Notes: generated by a model not told the origin, from the sequence alone. Numbered from the stretch's first letter, positions 1 to 12,280 are shown. The stretch is 64,000 nt of DNA from Erigeron canadensis (GCF_010389155.1 NC_057769.1:28582735-28646734), one strand, 5' to 3'. A program made the numbers and translations.

Positions 1-447
1 CATTGAAATGTTCACTTCAGAGACCATATTGGGTAATTGTCAAAGCTCTTTTTTTTTTCTTTTGTCACAATTAAAGGGGGGGAGACTTTCAAGTTTCAAG
101 AAGCCCCTCATCGGGGGCTGCCATTTCTTGGACCTGCTATCAATAACACCAGCATAAATGACCTGCCTTCCTCTTAATTTAAAGTTATCACCAATGCACT
201 GCATTATGAGTATAATGAAGCTATTATATAGTGGTCAACACTAAAAAAAGAAAGTTGGATACTCTATAATCACTGATACATACTGATCTGTTTAGGGTGA
301 GCCCCATTTTTTGAGTATATAAGAACCACATGGGAGTTTAATACAAAATTGAAAGAATCGAAATCGTCAAACAACCCTAGGAGAATCAGGTATGATTCTT
401 ACAACTCTGAACTCTCAACCGGCATTATCGTTGTCAAAAGGCCAAGT
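1..447. other. 3' flank of the ERD2 gene, no gene seen
   Basis: AT-rich sequence downstream of the last ERD2 exon, with homopolymer runs of T. I see no coding signal or structured repeat. It probably includes the 3' UTR of the minus-strand ERD2 gene, but no convincing poly(A) signal position could be fixed. Confidence 0.5.
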
Positions 448-3400
448 TTAAGCCGGTAATTGGAGCCTTACATTGTTCTTCCAGCTACATTCATCAGAAA
501 CCAATAACAAGACGTCACCACACATAGCATAAGCAATATAAACTAAAATTATGTATGATACAGTGGTTGCCACATGCGGCCAAACGAGCAGGTAGAGACA
601 CGGGTCAACACAGGTAATTATAGTGATGGGTCAATAAGATTCGAGTTAGGTTGACCCAACACTGTTTCGAATGGGTCGGGTTTTCCATGCCCAAATCTGG
701 TTCCAAACCAGTTCGGGTTCACAGTCAAAACCGATCCGAGTCAACACTCCCCGAACCGGTTCAGGTCCGAAACCGACTTTTGCCCATGACTAGGTCAATA
801 AGATTCGGGCAAGGTGTAAATTATGATTTCAAAAAGGTTATTTTTCGTAGCGTTAAACCCATAGCACCCATTCATCAGCGGATCTTTTTTTTAATCCAAG
901 TTGAACCATCAGATATATAACATTACCCAAAATGACCCATTTATAAGTAAATGTTGTGAAACTTTTGACTAATAACATGTAGCATTTACCTTTCAAAGTA
1001 ATAGTAGAAGAAATCAGCATACAGCAATGTCTGGACTAACCCTGCTATCCAAGCTACAAACACCAGGAAAGAATTAGAGAAGTCCTTAAAGCTCGTGAGT
1101 TAGACATGAATAAAAAACTATCATATACATAATATAATTATTTGCAGCAAAGATATAAGATATAAGTATATGGTGTGATTTCGAGAGAGAAAGAGAGGGA
1201 GAGACATACTGATCCAATGGACAAAATGAGGTTCAGTGAAGTAACGGTAGATCCAATTCAATATGTATAAAGCCCGGTATGCTCTGCAGGAAGCCAAAAA
1301 CATTTAGTTTCTATTCAATATTAAATGCTTACATATTTCACATGTACTGGAAATTCGTAATCGAGTTTAAAATGCAATTTCAAATGAAGTAGTAATGTCT
1401 AATGTATCCAAATATCTAAGCAGCCTAAGATGTAGGGTTCTGGCTATTTCTAAAGACATATACAGAGCATTCGTCGATCATTAAACAGATGAAAAAAAAG
1501 GGAATCCAGCAAGTATTGCAAAAGTCTATTACCCAAGTAGAAAAACGTATTGACCAGTCAAGTTGTCAATATTTCTTGTTCTTTGCAGCAAGACTAGCTG
1601 AGGAAGTATTGCGACTGCTTCCAAATATAAGGAGAATGTCCACATAACCTGTTCATATCACATTACTGGATTATACATGATATACTAGAGCAGGCAATTA
1701 TCACATATATACTGAATTAATGAAGTTTTTTTAATCTATATAATCAAATTTGGCTATTATTTGAAAATTTAACAAAATAAGTATAAAAATACCCATTTTT
1801 GAATGTCATTCAACACATGCCACCTTGAATTAATGCGAAAGACTTATTTCATTGGCATAATCTTGAGTCCTTAGGTCAGGATCTACACCTCAAGATTTTT
1901 CCAGTAAATGACGAAAATATATATATTTGGTCGATAGTTAATACAAATCCTTTAATTAAGGATTTCTTGTGCCAGGTAGACGGTATCTGAGCTTGACTGA
2001 AATAACTAGTATCAAGAAGCAAGTTATTTATACCTCTTTGAAAGTTAGCTTCTCGTGAACAAGCAAGGCCAAAAGTAAACAAGGTAGCGTGAGAATATAA
2101 TGACGAAAGGTGTCTTGTTCTTTGTCATAGGATCTACGCACAACCCTGTGGCGCCTTATGTACCATACAATAGAGAAAGAGCTCCCAAGGAAGATCAATT
2201 TCATGACAGTATTGTATAGTGAGATAAAATCAGTAAATATATCCAAGTAACGAGTAGCAAAGACCAATGCATAGAGCTCCTGAGTTTTCAATGATACCCC
2301 TGTACGTAACACAAAAAGTAAAAGATCAAACAAAGTAATATGATTTTATGGTCTCTACAGTGTATATAGTAAGTTATCCAAGTTTAGATACAACTTTACA
2401 GAATGATTATATAAAATATGGGTAACACTAAACATGTTTGCTTACAATGCCTAACCTCATTAGCATTTAACTAAGAATTTCAAACGGTAAGCATTTCAAA
2501 AGGCACATAATGAAAGACGTATTAAAATACTGTCACGAGTTCAAGGAAAAGTTCACTTCCTATCCAGATTCATCTATTATTCTATTCTTGAATCAATTAA
2601 AAGTCATCCAAACCTATGTAGTCAATTTCGGTGGTATACCAGTGGTATACCGGTGGTATTTCAGTATTCGGTCCTCCACTGGTATACCAGTAAAGATTTT
2701 TGTCTAAAATTTTGGTACCGAGATTTTCGGTGAAATTTACCGAAATCTCACCGAAATCGGTCAAATTTCGGTCCAAATTTCGGTGGTATTTTGGTGGTAT
2801 ACCAGTTTTTCAGATTTTTTTTTATTTTTTATTAAATTATTTTTGTCTAAACTGACAAACAACATAAGAAACACTAAATTTTTCAAGCATTAACACTAAT
2901 CTATCAAAAATTGACACTTTTAAGCTTGACTTTGATATTTAGATTGAGTATTAACTTAATATAATTGCTATTTGTGTGTATAATTGCAATCTTTTTGGTA
3001 TATATATAATATTTTTTATAATATTATGATTACCGAAATACCACCAAAATACCACTGAAATAATCGATATTTCAAATACCAGTCCTTGACCGAAACACCG
3101 AAATTTTGGTCCTTAACTACTTAGATCCAAACAAGTTCCTACCTTCACATTAGAGTGCTTGATAGCAGAGATTAAGTCGCTGGTAACCTTGTGATCCCGT
3201 ATGTACACATTCCATAACTAACCTTTTTACAAGAATTACTAGTTACGGATTATGGTAACATCTAAAAGGGTGGCGTGACGAAAAGAAGTTGCAGAAAACA
3301 ATGGAGCTAAATATCAAAAACAACAGAAAGAAGATGAGCCAAATTACCAATGTCTCCTTTTGTTTCCATGCAGTGTGTCCTCAAATAATTAATGGGAACC

Positions 3401-4697
3401 ATTAATTGAGATACCAGCTAACTAAACAAAAAATCCATCTTGTGCAAACATCTAAACACTCTATCCTTCACTCCACTAATAGACTAAAAAATCAAGCAAC
3501 GCTTTGTGCAGATTAACCCAATGTGAGGTGTAAACGTTAAGAACGCCATTTTACAATGTTGCCATGAGTTGAAGCCAAGGTAGCATTTACAGATTTTATA
3601 TTATATAAACAAAAAAGTGAAACCAAATTACCATGTCACGTTAGTTTTCTCTCCATTTTCCATTTAGTTGCTCCTAATTGAAATTACCAACATATAAATG
3701 GAAGACACTCCCCTTCAATATCCCAAGAAAATAACAAGCTATTATATGTGCAGAAAAAACACAAAATAAGGCCTGAACCCTAAAAATGCTTAAAGAATAC
3801 TACATGAATAATATCTAGCCGGTGATACATCAATGATAAGCATAGAGTTTTTACACATTCCACTAAAAGCGTTCACCACATTGATTTAATCATTAAACAT
3901 CAAACATATAGACTTGCAGATAACAGAAACTAATACAACCAGCTGAGGGTGTGTCTAGTTGTAGATAACTCTAGAAAACAGAAAATGTGATATTTCCAAA
4001 ATAATTATCATTGAAAACAGAAAACTTTTCCGACTTACAACTACCACTTGGAAAACTCAATTTTATAATTTACTAAAAATTCTCCATTTCTATATATACA
4101 ACTCCTGTTTTCTAAACTTGCAACTAAACACGTTATCTAAGGTCATTCATATATAAAGAAAACCGTTATTCACTAATTGAAACATCGTTCACTTGATATA
4201 CCTATAATACTCTTAATGAACTTAATTTACAACATCTACCCCTAAACTCCTAAAATAGATACACTACCTACCCCTTTTACATCAATGACCTTTACATCTA
4301 ATAACCTACATTAATCGCCGCCGCCACTCGCCGCATCGCACGGGTATCCGTCTAGTGTGTATGTGTGTGTTTTTATATATGCTACACAAAAGTACGTTCC
4401 AACTGCAAATTGCGTAAATTCACTTAAATCCTTCATCAAGCAACATTTTTCATTGAAAAACAATCACATAATCTAACAATTTAACAAGATAAACCCTAAT
4501 TTAACAAAATGTTTTTGTGTGTGTGTATACATACATATATATCTATATAATAAACCACTGCAAATAAAAGTAAAAACAGAGAAAATTAAGGCCAAAAAAA
4601 GTGTACCAGCGCATGATTTGATGGTGTGAATTTTGAGAAGTAAAACGAGAACACTCGCTAAATGTGTCATATCACCTGCCAATCTGAATATATTCAT
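448..4697 (-). CDS. ERD2: ER lumen protein-retaining receptor (KDEL receptor, ERD2)
   Basis: Seven-helix Golgi/ER receptor that binds C-terminal K/HDEL signals and returns escaped ER proteins. I assembled six exons on the minus strand: 4607-4697, 2034-2299, 1533-1648, 1210-1283, 990-1053 and 448-484. All introns are GT-AG and the phases join exactly to 216 codons (215 aa), the usual plant length. Recognisable stretches are the start MNIFRLAGDMTHLASV, then SLKTQELYALVFATRYLD, RTRNIDNLTGQYVFLLG, and the end SWKNNVRLQLPA. The last exon encodes only 13 codons including the stop. Intron 1 is 2.3 kb and holds a hAT-type element (2614-3124), a MITE (about 3952-4132) and a Helitron (4136-4355). The frame is unbroken, so it looks functional. 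Family and function rest on strong protein similarity that I recognise; activity is inferred. Confidence 0.95.
2614..3124. mobile_element. hAT-type non-autonomous element in ERD2 intron 1
   Basis: The element is flanked by an exact 8-bp duplication, ATCCAAAC, at 2606-2613 and 3125-3132. Its ends form imperfect inverted repeats: CTATGTAGTCAA at the left, and CTAAGTAGTTAA when the right end is read in reverse. Both sub-terminal regions are packed with GGTGGTATACC and ACCGAAAT motifs in both orientations, as expected for transposase-binding clusters in hAT elements. It has no coding capacity. The 8-bp duplication fits hAT; assignment to a named family would need a database. Confidence 0.85.
3952..4132. 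mobile_element. Small MITE-like inverted-repeat element (ERD2 intron 1)
   Basis: The left end GTGTGTCTAGTTGTAG and the reverse complement of the right end (CGTGTTTAGTTGCAAG) form imperfect terminal inverted repeats about 180 bp apart. I could not define a target duplication, so the boundaries are approximate. Confidence 0.45.
4136..4355 (+). mobile_element. Non-autonomous Helitron, 220 bp, in ERD2 intron 1
   Basis: It starts with TC directly after an A (A4135) and ends with CTAG followed by T (T4356), the A^T insertion rule of Helitrons. A GC-rich hairpin, built on CGCCGCATCGCACGG, lies about 11 nt before the CTAG end, as usual for Helitron 3' ends. It has no coding capacity. Confidence 0.8.
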
Positions 4698-5615
4698 TTC
4701 TTTTTTCTTTTTTTTTTTTTTTTTTTTGAGATCAAATGTAGCCGGTGAATAGATAGCTTAATAGATCTGTTTTCAAAAACACAAACACAGTATTCTAAAC
4801 AGATCTCTCACTGCGATTCATTGATTAATTGATTGATCAAACTGTGTGTGTATGTGTGTGTTTTGGGGAGTGTGATTTGGGGGAGGAGAAGAATAATCGG
4901 GCCGGGTTGGAATTTGGAAATGGATGCTGTTGGTGACAAAATAGTGGATTTTGTGGAGTGGTTGATTGGTGGCTTTCTACTTGAATTGGATTTTTGGACT
5001 CTATTGATGACAAAAATAATCAAATACTCCTGTGTCATTTTATTTATCATATATCTTAAAAAATTAAGCATATTTTTTTTTAAAAAAAATCTTTTTCAAC
5101 ATATTTATGGTTCTTACATTTTTATATGAAACCGAAATCCAAACCAATCTGTTTGGTTTTTAGAAAACCAAAAACAAACCAATTGGTTTGGTTCGATTTT
5201 CGGTTTTTTTGGCTCGTTTTTTCAGTTTTTTTGGTTTTCGATTTTTGCTCACCCCTAATTAATATAATCTTAGAATTGAATGAAAGTATATAAAATGGAA
5301 TTTTATTTTATTACTTGGTATCAACTTTGACAAAAACACTACACCACAAATAAGAATGACGATCATTAAGTTAGTTATCAGTTGTTTTAAAAAGTCTAGT
5401 CTTAATGTCATGCATAGATACTAGTGTTATTATTTTAATAATTGAATCAAACTCACTAAATTTGCGACAAAAACCAAATTTGTCAACAGGGTTATAATAA
5501 TAACAATCAACACATATTATAAATAGATGATTAAGGAAAAAAATTTGATTGCTTAAGTTACAACAAAATTGTCCTAAATTCCAAAAACATGAAACAAATC
5601 GTACTACAAAAAGAC
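4698..5615. other. Intergenic: ERD2 upstream region and X8-gene 3' flank
   Basis: This holds the presumed ERD2 promoter and 5' leader, including a long T tract at 4702-4728 and a TG microsatellite near 4843-4862. At about 5128-5262 lies a run of AACCAA/GGTTTGGTT motifs ending in TTGCTCACCCCTAAT. That resembles the right end of a hAT MITE whose left end is missing. No gene was found. Confidence 0.45.
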
Positions 5616-7512
5616 TCATAACTTAGACACTAATAAAATTATGTTTAGAATTATAATATTGATAATGGAAAACTCGGGAAAAGTTTTCACATTAGAGGAT
5701 GTATCTAACGTAGGTACCATGCCAATCGAATTTAGGCCCCCGCCTCTCCCAAATAGTGGTGCAATGGTCGATGGTGGTAAGGGTGTGATGTTGGAACTCG
5801 GAGTAACTGTTGTCGTTGCTCCTCCACTTCCTGGTATAGGTGTACCTCCGGCGGCGCTAACAATACAAAAACATTGCTAGCATTAGTCCATTTATAGTGA
5901 AGATCATCAATTGATTATGTATAATGTTTGCGTTGGTTCCCCAATTTTTTGAATTAAATCATTCTAAAAAAGTTTTTCGTATAACCTACTTTGGACATTC
6001 GCATAGCATTAGGCTAATAAGCTTATAGTAAAATTGTCTTCTCTACTAAATCATATCAAAACATAATGTTTACCATGAAATACTTTATCTTTTTCTAACC
6101 AGACAAAAATCCAACTAGAAATATGCTAAAGTTATGAAAGAATGTCAGGATAAACAAAACTTAAACCAAAAGTCTAAAAGTAACCCGAGTAGTCAAAATA
6201 TATATAGGGCCACTTTAAAAAGATGTGGGCCCATGAGCCCAACTCATATTTCACTTCAAAATTCTCGTTATTTTCCTTCCCTTTTTCCAGGGAAAGTAAA
6301 AGAAAACAGAGAAAAAAACTAGAGTAATCATTACAATCGAAAAAAACCGACTATAGTATTTCTTTTTCGTTAACTTTCTTTGTACATATTCTGATATTTT
6401 ATATGTGTATAGTGTTTCAGGTTTATTTTATTTTGGTAGTGACAATTATTAGAGACGTTAATCATGATTGGCAATTACATGCGATATATCATATATGTTG
6501 TTAAGAAATTAATGTACTATAATAACAATTTACTCTGTTATTAATGTATTATTACATGCATATATAAAGTATATTCTATAAAAATATTTATTATTGACAA
6601 CCTTAAAGCTTTACTGGTCTTTTTGTATATATCATATATACATGCTCATTCAAAATTTAAAATATAGCACGCATGCAAATGTACTATAGAAATTTTAGTT
6701 CCAAAAACTATGTTGCCCTTCTTGTCAAACAAATAGATATAATTATACTCATTAGTAACTAGCTAGTTAATTACTCATCGTGAGAAAAGAAAACTACAAT
6801 AACGATATATTATTAAAACTTGACAAATATATAATGCTTCAGCCACACACTTATATTTTTTACACTTAATATGAAAAAGATATGCATTTTTATATTATCT
6901 CGACATAAACATAACAATTTTAAGTCAAGTTTTACTAAATTGGTTAATATCCAAATGATGTGACATACGTAATTTGGTCCATAGTTTTCTGTTTTTTGTT
7001 TACGTTAACATTGACTACGTACAAACTTCAAATATGTTGTAACCAAAAAAAATGAAATGAGATTTACCTTGGGGAAGCTGGATAATTGCAGGATCCATAA
7101 CCTTTAAACATCAAACACAATTACAAATTACCATAGATAAATAAAGCAAAACATATGTAAATGTACATTATTAACGATGTTAGATATACTATAACAAAAG
7201 AAAATTGTTAAGTTTGTACTAACTTGGATCGGTTTTGGCAATGGTGGCAGTACCAGCAAAATCACAAGCTCCCGGGGCCATAGAAGTACGCATGTAATAG
7301 CTATTGAAGGCATACGAGGCGTGTGCTTGTATCGTGTTTGGTAGAAAACAAAGACCGGTTTGTTGTATAGGTGCACAATCGGCTCCAGCACCACAAGCGT
7401 AGTCAAGTGCAACTTGTAATGCCTCCCTCGAGGCATCGCTTCTGACTACGCACCAAGTTGCTGCCGTGGTCCTGCCATAGAGAACTACTAGCACCATTAA
7501 CTGGTACAACAT
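5616..7512 (-). CDS. X8-domain (callose-binding type) secreted protein with GPI-like tail
   Basis: Predicted cell-wall/plasma-membrane protein of the X8 (CBM43) family, whose members bind beta-1,3-glucan, often at plasmodesmata. There are three exons: 7224-7512, 7068-7101 and 5616-5856. Both GT-AG introns and all phases join to 188 codons (187 aa). The order is an N-terminal hydrophobic signal (residues 1-17), then the X8 domain starting ATWCVVRSDAS with its conserved cysteines. Exon 2 completes it as YGSCNYPASPS. A Ser/Thr/Pro-rich linker (AAGGTPIPGSGGATTT) follows, then a hydrophobic C-terminus (FSIINIIILNIILLVSKL) typical of a GPI signal. Intron 2 is 1.2 kb. If exon 2 were not spliced, translation would stop two codons later, at 7064. 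The third exon is my inference from splice sites, phase and the linker/tail pattern of the family. Confidence 0.85.
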
Positions 7513-7887
7513 CTCTATTCCAACAAGTTGTAATTTTTTTTATTTTTATGTTAAGTAATAGTAATATATACACACTACTAGTGCGTGTCGGAAAAGTTAT
7601 AGGTGGGATGGGGAGTGGCTTTTATGAGAGAATAATGGTTGCATATATGCTTTCTGCTATGGTTTGAAAATAAATACACACAAAGAAACCAAACTTATAT
7701 ATCCGGGCAACATAACGTTCCTTACGTAAACCTTATACAATTAATTATTTCTTATTTAATTAAACGCGTGTTCAGAAGTGTTCGAAAATGTGTTGTCGTG
7801 TACAAATGTAAGATATATTAATCATTTACATGATCAATTCTTTGAATATCTGAAGGAATAAACAATCTGAATCATGTAGCAAATGGG
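7513..7887. other. Upstream region of the X8 gene
   Basis: AT-rich. A TATATATT-like box on the minus strand lies at about 7563-7570, only some 50 bp from the chosen ATG. It is therefore either the promoter with a short leader or chance. No other gene or repeat was recognised. Confidence 0.35.
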
Positions 7888-9256
7888 GAATGCAATCAAC
7901 TAATCATGAAAAGTTATTGTGTGCAGAAACTCTAGGTCAGCTTTATTGTGTTCAGGAAACTTGAAGTTATGGACTTATGGTTATAGTAACACTCAAAATG
8001 GATTTTGCTTATGTGGAACCGGTTACCTCTCCACGTGGGTGACAAATTCCAAATCAATATCACAAACCTGATATTGAGTCAACTTTTCATTGTCAATGTA
8101 ATAATTAATTAAAAAAAATAAAACAAAAGAAATCAGAAAAAGATTTAACAACTTTTCTTTCATCTTCTCTCTTCGATCTCAATCCCGTTGGTCAGCAAAT
8201 CGATCTAAAATTCATAAGGTTTTACTCGCGGTCAAAATCTGAACCAAATGATGTTTTTGAATCTTCGATTGGTTAAGTTTCACTAACGGTTCATTTTCCG
8301 ACGAGACTCCATATTTTCCGGCGACATCAAAACAAAAAAGCGTTGGTCAGGGTTTGTGCGGGATTCATCACTGAGTAACTTGGTGGAAATTTCAAGTTTC
8401 ATCTCGAATAAACAACAAAGTTATCATCGTTTTAATTTTCCCGGCGAACGGACATTTTTTCCGACGATCAAGATCACAACAACTATTGGGCAAGGTTTAT
8501 GCGGAATTCAATTCGGAGTACTTTGATGAAAATTTCAAGTTTTAATTCATAGAAACAACAAGGTTATCATCATTTTAATTCTTCCGGTGAACTGACATCT
8601 TTTCCGACGAGTCTCAATCAGCTTTATTTTGGATAGGATTTGTTCGGGATTTGATTGTGAGTGGTTTGGTGTCAATTTCGAGTCTTACTTCGGAGAAAAA
8701 TGAAAGATACCAGATTTAGAAGTTTTTCCGACGAAGTTTTGTTGTTTTCCGGCGCATAACGAAATTGCCCATCATTTTGAGAGATGCCAATTTGAATATA
8801 CCACATATTTGAAGTTCTTGATCAGATTTCATGTTATTTAGTTTGATAGGTTTTCATATAGATCTTAGTGGGGCTTCATGTTATTTGAATGACCACATAT
8901 TCAAGACTCAAATTTGATGGGATTATCAAGATGGGTTTGAAAGTGAATAGAAATTAAAACGAGTAAAATAAACAAGAAATTAGGGAACATATAATTTGGG
9001 GATTTGTTTGGATTTAGATACATGTTTTTGTTCTGCATGCCACGTAAGGTTATTGTGTGCATAAACTAATCCCAAAAGGTTATTGTGTTCATGCCACGTA
9101 AGCAGTCAACGGGTTAAACTGAAAGTGGTGACCGACTAACTTTTTACCCGGTCACTTTTGCATGCTAAGGGACTCTTGAACAAGTTTCATGAACACAATA
9201 AAGCTGACTTAGAGTTGGTGCACACAATAACTTTTCATGATTAATTGATTGCATTC
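7888..9256. mobile_element. Long-TIR DNA element of about 1.4 kb without recognised coding
   Basis: The left arm starting GAATGCAATCAACTAATCATG at 7888 matches the reverse complement of the right arm ending at 9256 over roughly 80 bp, including AAAAGTTATTGTGTGCA and GTCAGCTTTATTGTGTTCA. The interior (about 8300-8700) holds three diverged tandem units of about 130 bp built on TTTTCCGGCGA and TTATCATCGTTTTAATT. No transposase ORF is visible. The last 80 bp to the right (to about 9335) look like the end of a related element, with CATAGTTTGTTACATTTCC. MULE-type is a guess from the long arms. Confidence 0.65.
8320..8705. repeat. Three diverged tandem units of about 130 bp
   Basis: Each unit carries a TTTTCCGGCGA-like motif, then a GGTTTGTGCGGGATTCA-like stretch, then a phrase like TTTCAAGTTTCATC and TTATCATCGTTTTAATT. 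The units have drifted but stay in the same order. They lie inside the long-TIR element. Confidence 0.55.
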
Positions 9257-9596
9257 TGGCGCAATAAAAGTTTTATAAGTTCATACACACAGTAACTTTT
9301 TGGACATAGTTTGTTACATTTCCATGCACTTAACCCTTATTTATTTATAACTTATATACATTAAACTATTAAAGACTACGAAGTATCATTATTGCACTAA
9401 AATAAATAAATAGAAAAGACTTTATAAGACACATTTATTCATTAAAATTATGAGGACCAAAAGTGCTATTGATTAATTCTTTAGTTAATGATGATGTCAT
9501 TAAAATGATTTAATGGTAAAGAATAAGAGATAAAATTCGGTCATTATCTTTCCAATTTAATATTAAAGGTTTTGTTTTAATATATATATATATATA

Positions 9597-10315
9597 CTAG
9601 GTCTTTTACTCGCACGATGTGCGGCTATTTAAAAAGGTTATTCGTGTTGTTTAGTTATATATGTATTAATACTAACTTTTGACAATTATAACTTGTTTTG
9701 TAAGCATGTATATATAAATTTATATTTAATGTTGTTGATGATGAATAACTTATAGGAGAAGAATTAGAGATAAATAAAAACGGAATTTGTAAATTTCATA
9801 CGAAACTATGAAAGGAGGAAAATCTGCCTTTTCAGAAAGATTTAGAAGGTATAGTTTTATGTATAGTTATAGATATTAGATATTACATTATTTACTGATA
9901 TTCTTATTTTATTAGTTTGAAGATCTAAATTAATATATTACTATATTAATAATATTATAAATATACAGGAGTAATAGTTAAAATTTGGTTGCCAAAATTT
10001 GGGATTTGCATACATATGCAATTGATATAATACCCATGATATTAAAAAATTGATTTAATATTGCTATTTTAATATTCTATAGATTGTAACTTTGATCGAA
10101 AATATGCACATTAGACTATTATTATATTGATATTTTATAATAGTTTTGATTAGTATATATAAATGATAATAAAAAATAAATATTGTGAGGAAAAACATGG
10201 AGATGCCACATAGAAAAAAATTTTATGTGGCAATGTTTAAGAATAGTTTTGAAGTGAAGTGGATGTCTTTAAAACGTCATGATAACTACTGTTTTAATAT
10301 ATATATATATATATA
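9597..10315 (-). mobile_element. Non-autonomous Helitron, first of a tandem pair
   Basis: Read on the minus strand, it ends with a GC hairpin (GCCGCACATCGTGCGAG), then AGTAAAAGACCTAG, followed by T. This is a typical Helitron 3' end. The 5' side lies at the TATATTAAAACAGT motif next to a TA microsatellite near 10300. It contains the motif pair GAGATGCCACATAG and TTTATGTGGCAATGTTTA, shared with the copies to the right. It has no coding capacity. The exact 5' base is uncertain because of the TA run. Confidence 0.7.
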
Positions 10316-10319
10316 TACA

Positions 10320-11337
10320 CTAGATATTTTACCCCGCACGATGCGCGGCTAGTTAAAAAGGTTATTTTATGCATTAATAAATAGCTATTCTATAGGCTTA
10401 TTATGTTGAAATTGATTATGTTATAGTTAATGGTTAATTCCCGGATTACTCTGGTCATTTTTTGTCTTTTCTGACATGTCGATATCACAGTCACTAAATC
10501 TACTATAGTGATTACACACCAACATTTAACATAAGATATTTTGATATCATTAACAAATCAAACGTAAATCGATAATGTAGCATGATATCTATATATTCAT
10601 CAAACGAAATAATATATACAAAGTAAAAAAACTAAACATGACAAAAATTTAGTCATATAAAATACACATAAATACAATACGAATAAGTAAAAAAAATAAT
10701 AAGATAAATAAGAGAATCATTATAGTTTTTGCTTTCAGTTATGCTGAAAAGATGGAGAAAATACCTTATGTAGTGACGGGGAAAAATAATCCTAAACACA
10801 ATTAGGAAATAAAGTATTTTTTCTCCAACAATCAAGAAATTCATTCGTAAAACTCAAAATAACTACTATTATCATTATAAAATAGACATTTTTTTGTGGC
10901 TAGAATAACCAATTTTGGTTAAGGTTTTGGCCAAGATAACGAAGGAGAAACAACAAAATTGTTTGGTCGTGTATAACCTAATAATATTTTTAAATAAATT
11001 TTAAAATTTGATATAGTCTTCAAAGTTGTATATATTTTAAAAAAATAATATTATTTATGTCAAATATCATTGCCAAATTAATAGATGTATTGGACGTCTT
11101 CTTATATCTTAACATGGGTTTTGATTTTTTTTTTAATTTTGTGTATATAGTTTTGATTTAATATTTTATGTTATATTTAATAAAATAAATTACATTGGTT
11201 TGAGAATAAATAGAGGTTATAAGATAAATATTATAAAAAAAAGTATGGAGATGCCACGTAGGATACAATCTTATGTGGCAATGTTTAAAGCTAGCTTTAG
11301 GTTGAAAGAAGGGTTTAAAAGGCTACGATTTTTACTG

Positions 11338-11370
<33 letters not shown>
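10320..11370 (-). mobile_element. Non-autonomous Helitron, second of the tandem pair
   Basis: The 3' end, read on the minus strand, is GCCGCGCATCGTGCGGGG, then TAAAATATCTAG, flanked by T. It has the same GCCACGTAGGAT...CTTATGTGGCAATGTTTA block and the same TATATTAAAACAGT motif beside a TA repeat at its 5' side as the neighbour at 9597. The boundary at 11345-11375 is fuzzy because of the (TA)n run. Confidence 0.7.
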
Positions 11371-11374
<4 letters not shown>

Positions 11375-11390
11375 TGGTACACGGCAGAAG

Positions 11391-11602
11391 AATAACTATA
11401 TAAATTAAAAACCAATTGAAAAGTATTTCATGATTATGATAAATTAACAACAAAGAAAACTGTGAAACATAATATATGTATAGATATATTATTAACAATA
11501 ACTTTATAAATTAAAAACCAATTGAAAAATACTTCATGATTATGATAAATTAACAATGAAGAAAACTGTGAAACATAATGTATGTATAGATAGATTATTA
11601 TA
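11391..11602. repeat. 106-bp direct tandem duplication
   Basis: Two copies with a period of 106 bp (starting at 11391 and 11497) share AACCAATTGAAAA, TTCATGATTATGATAAATT and GAAAACTGTGAAACATAAT with few differences. They are non-coding and AT-rich. Confidence 0.75.
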
Positions 11603-11919
11603 AAGGGCTATGTGATTTGAGGTATACGTGTTGAACGTAATATATATAGTTTGATTATGAAGTGTATATAGTAAATAGAAAAAAAAAAGAAAAAAAGAAA
11701 AGGTAATAAAATATCATGGATTATGAGTCATGAATTATGAAGTGTTTATAGTTAAAATAAAAAAGTTAAAAAATGTCATGCAATGTTAGTCGTGATTTTT
11801 TATATATGTTTTATTTATATAAATATAAAATTTATATATATATGCTTTTTTATATGTTATATTTAAAATATATGTATAATTATATTATATTATTTAATAA
11901 AAATCTATTAGTGTAAAAA

Positions 11920-12050
11920 AAATATGGAGGTGCCACGTAGGATAAATCCTATATGGCATGTTTAGGGATAATTTTAATTTGAGGTAGATGGCTTTAAAAA
12001 ATCTAGGATAACTATTGTTTTATAATGTATATAGATATAGATATAGATAT
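11920..12050 (-). mobile_element. Fragment of the same Helitron family (5' part)
   Basis: It carries the family block GGAGGTGCCACGTAGGATAA and CTATATGGCATGTTTAGG, and the downstream stretch leading into a TA repeat. No 3' hairpin/CTAG end is found to its left, so it appears truncated. Confidence 0.5.
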
Positions 12051-12211
12051 ATATTAAAAATTAAAGGTATTCGCGCACTTTAACCCTTATTTATGGGGAC
12101 GTGTAGGCCGACCACCCCATATGTAATCCGACCACCCCTTTTGGAGCGACTGTCGCTCCTAAAGGGGTAGTAGGATACGACAACGGGCGACAGCATACGA
12201 CAAATGTTATG

Positions 12212-12280
12212 TACGATTCGAACCTACCACCCCTTTAGGAGCGACTGTCGCTCCTAAAGGGGTAGTAGGTTCGAATCGTA
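12212..12280. repeat. 69-bp near-perfect palindrome in MULE left end
   Basis: Centred on T12246 and symmetrical out to TACGATTCGA / TCGAATCGTA with one clear mismatch. A shorter version (12135-12167) lies just to the left. Another sits near the right end (about 18964-18999), with a half-site at about 19065-19085. They could be transposase sites or hairpins; this is inference. Confidence 0.8.

Noticed and set aside
5641..5880. Plus-strand ORF with Pro/Gly-rich peptide
   Set aside because: It is the complement of exon 3 of the X8 gene on the minus strand, which explains its composition.
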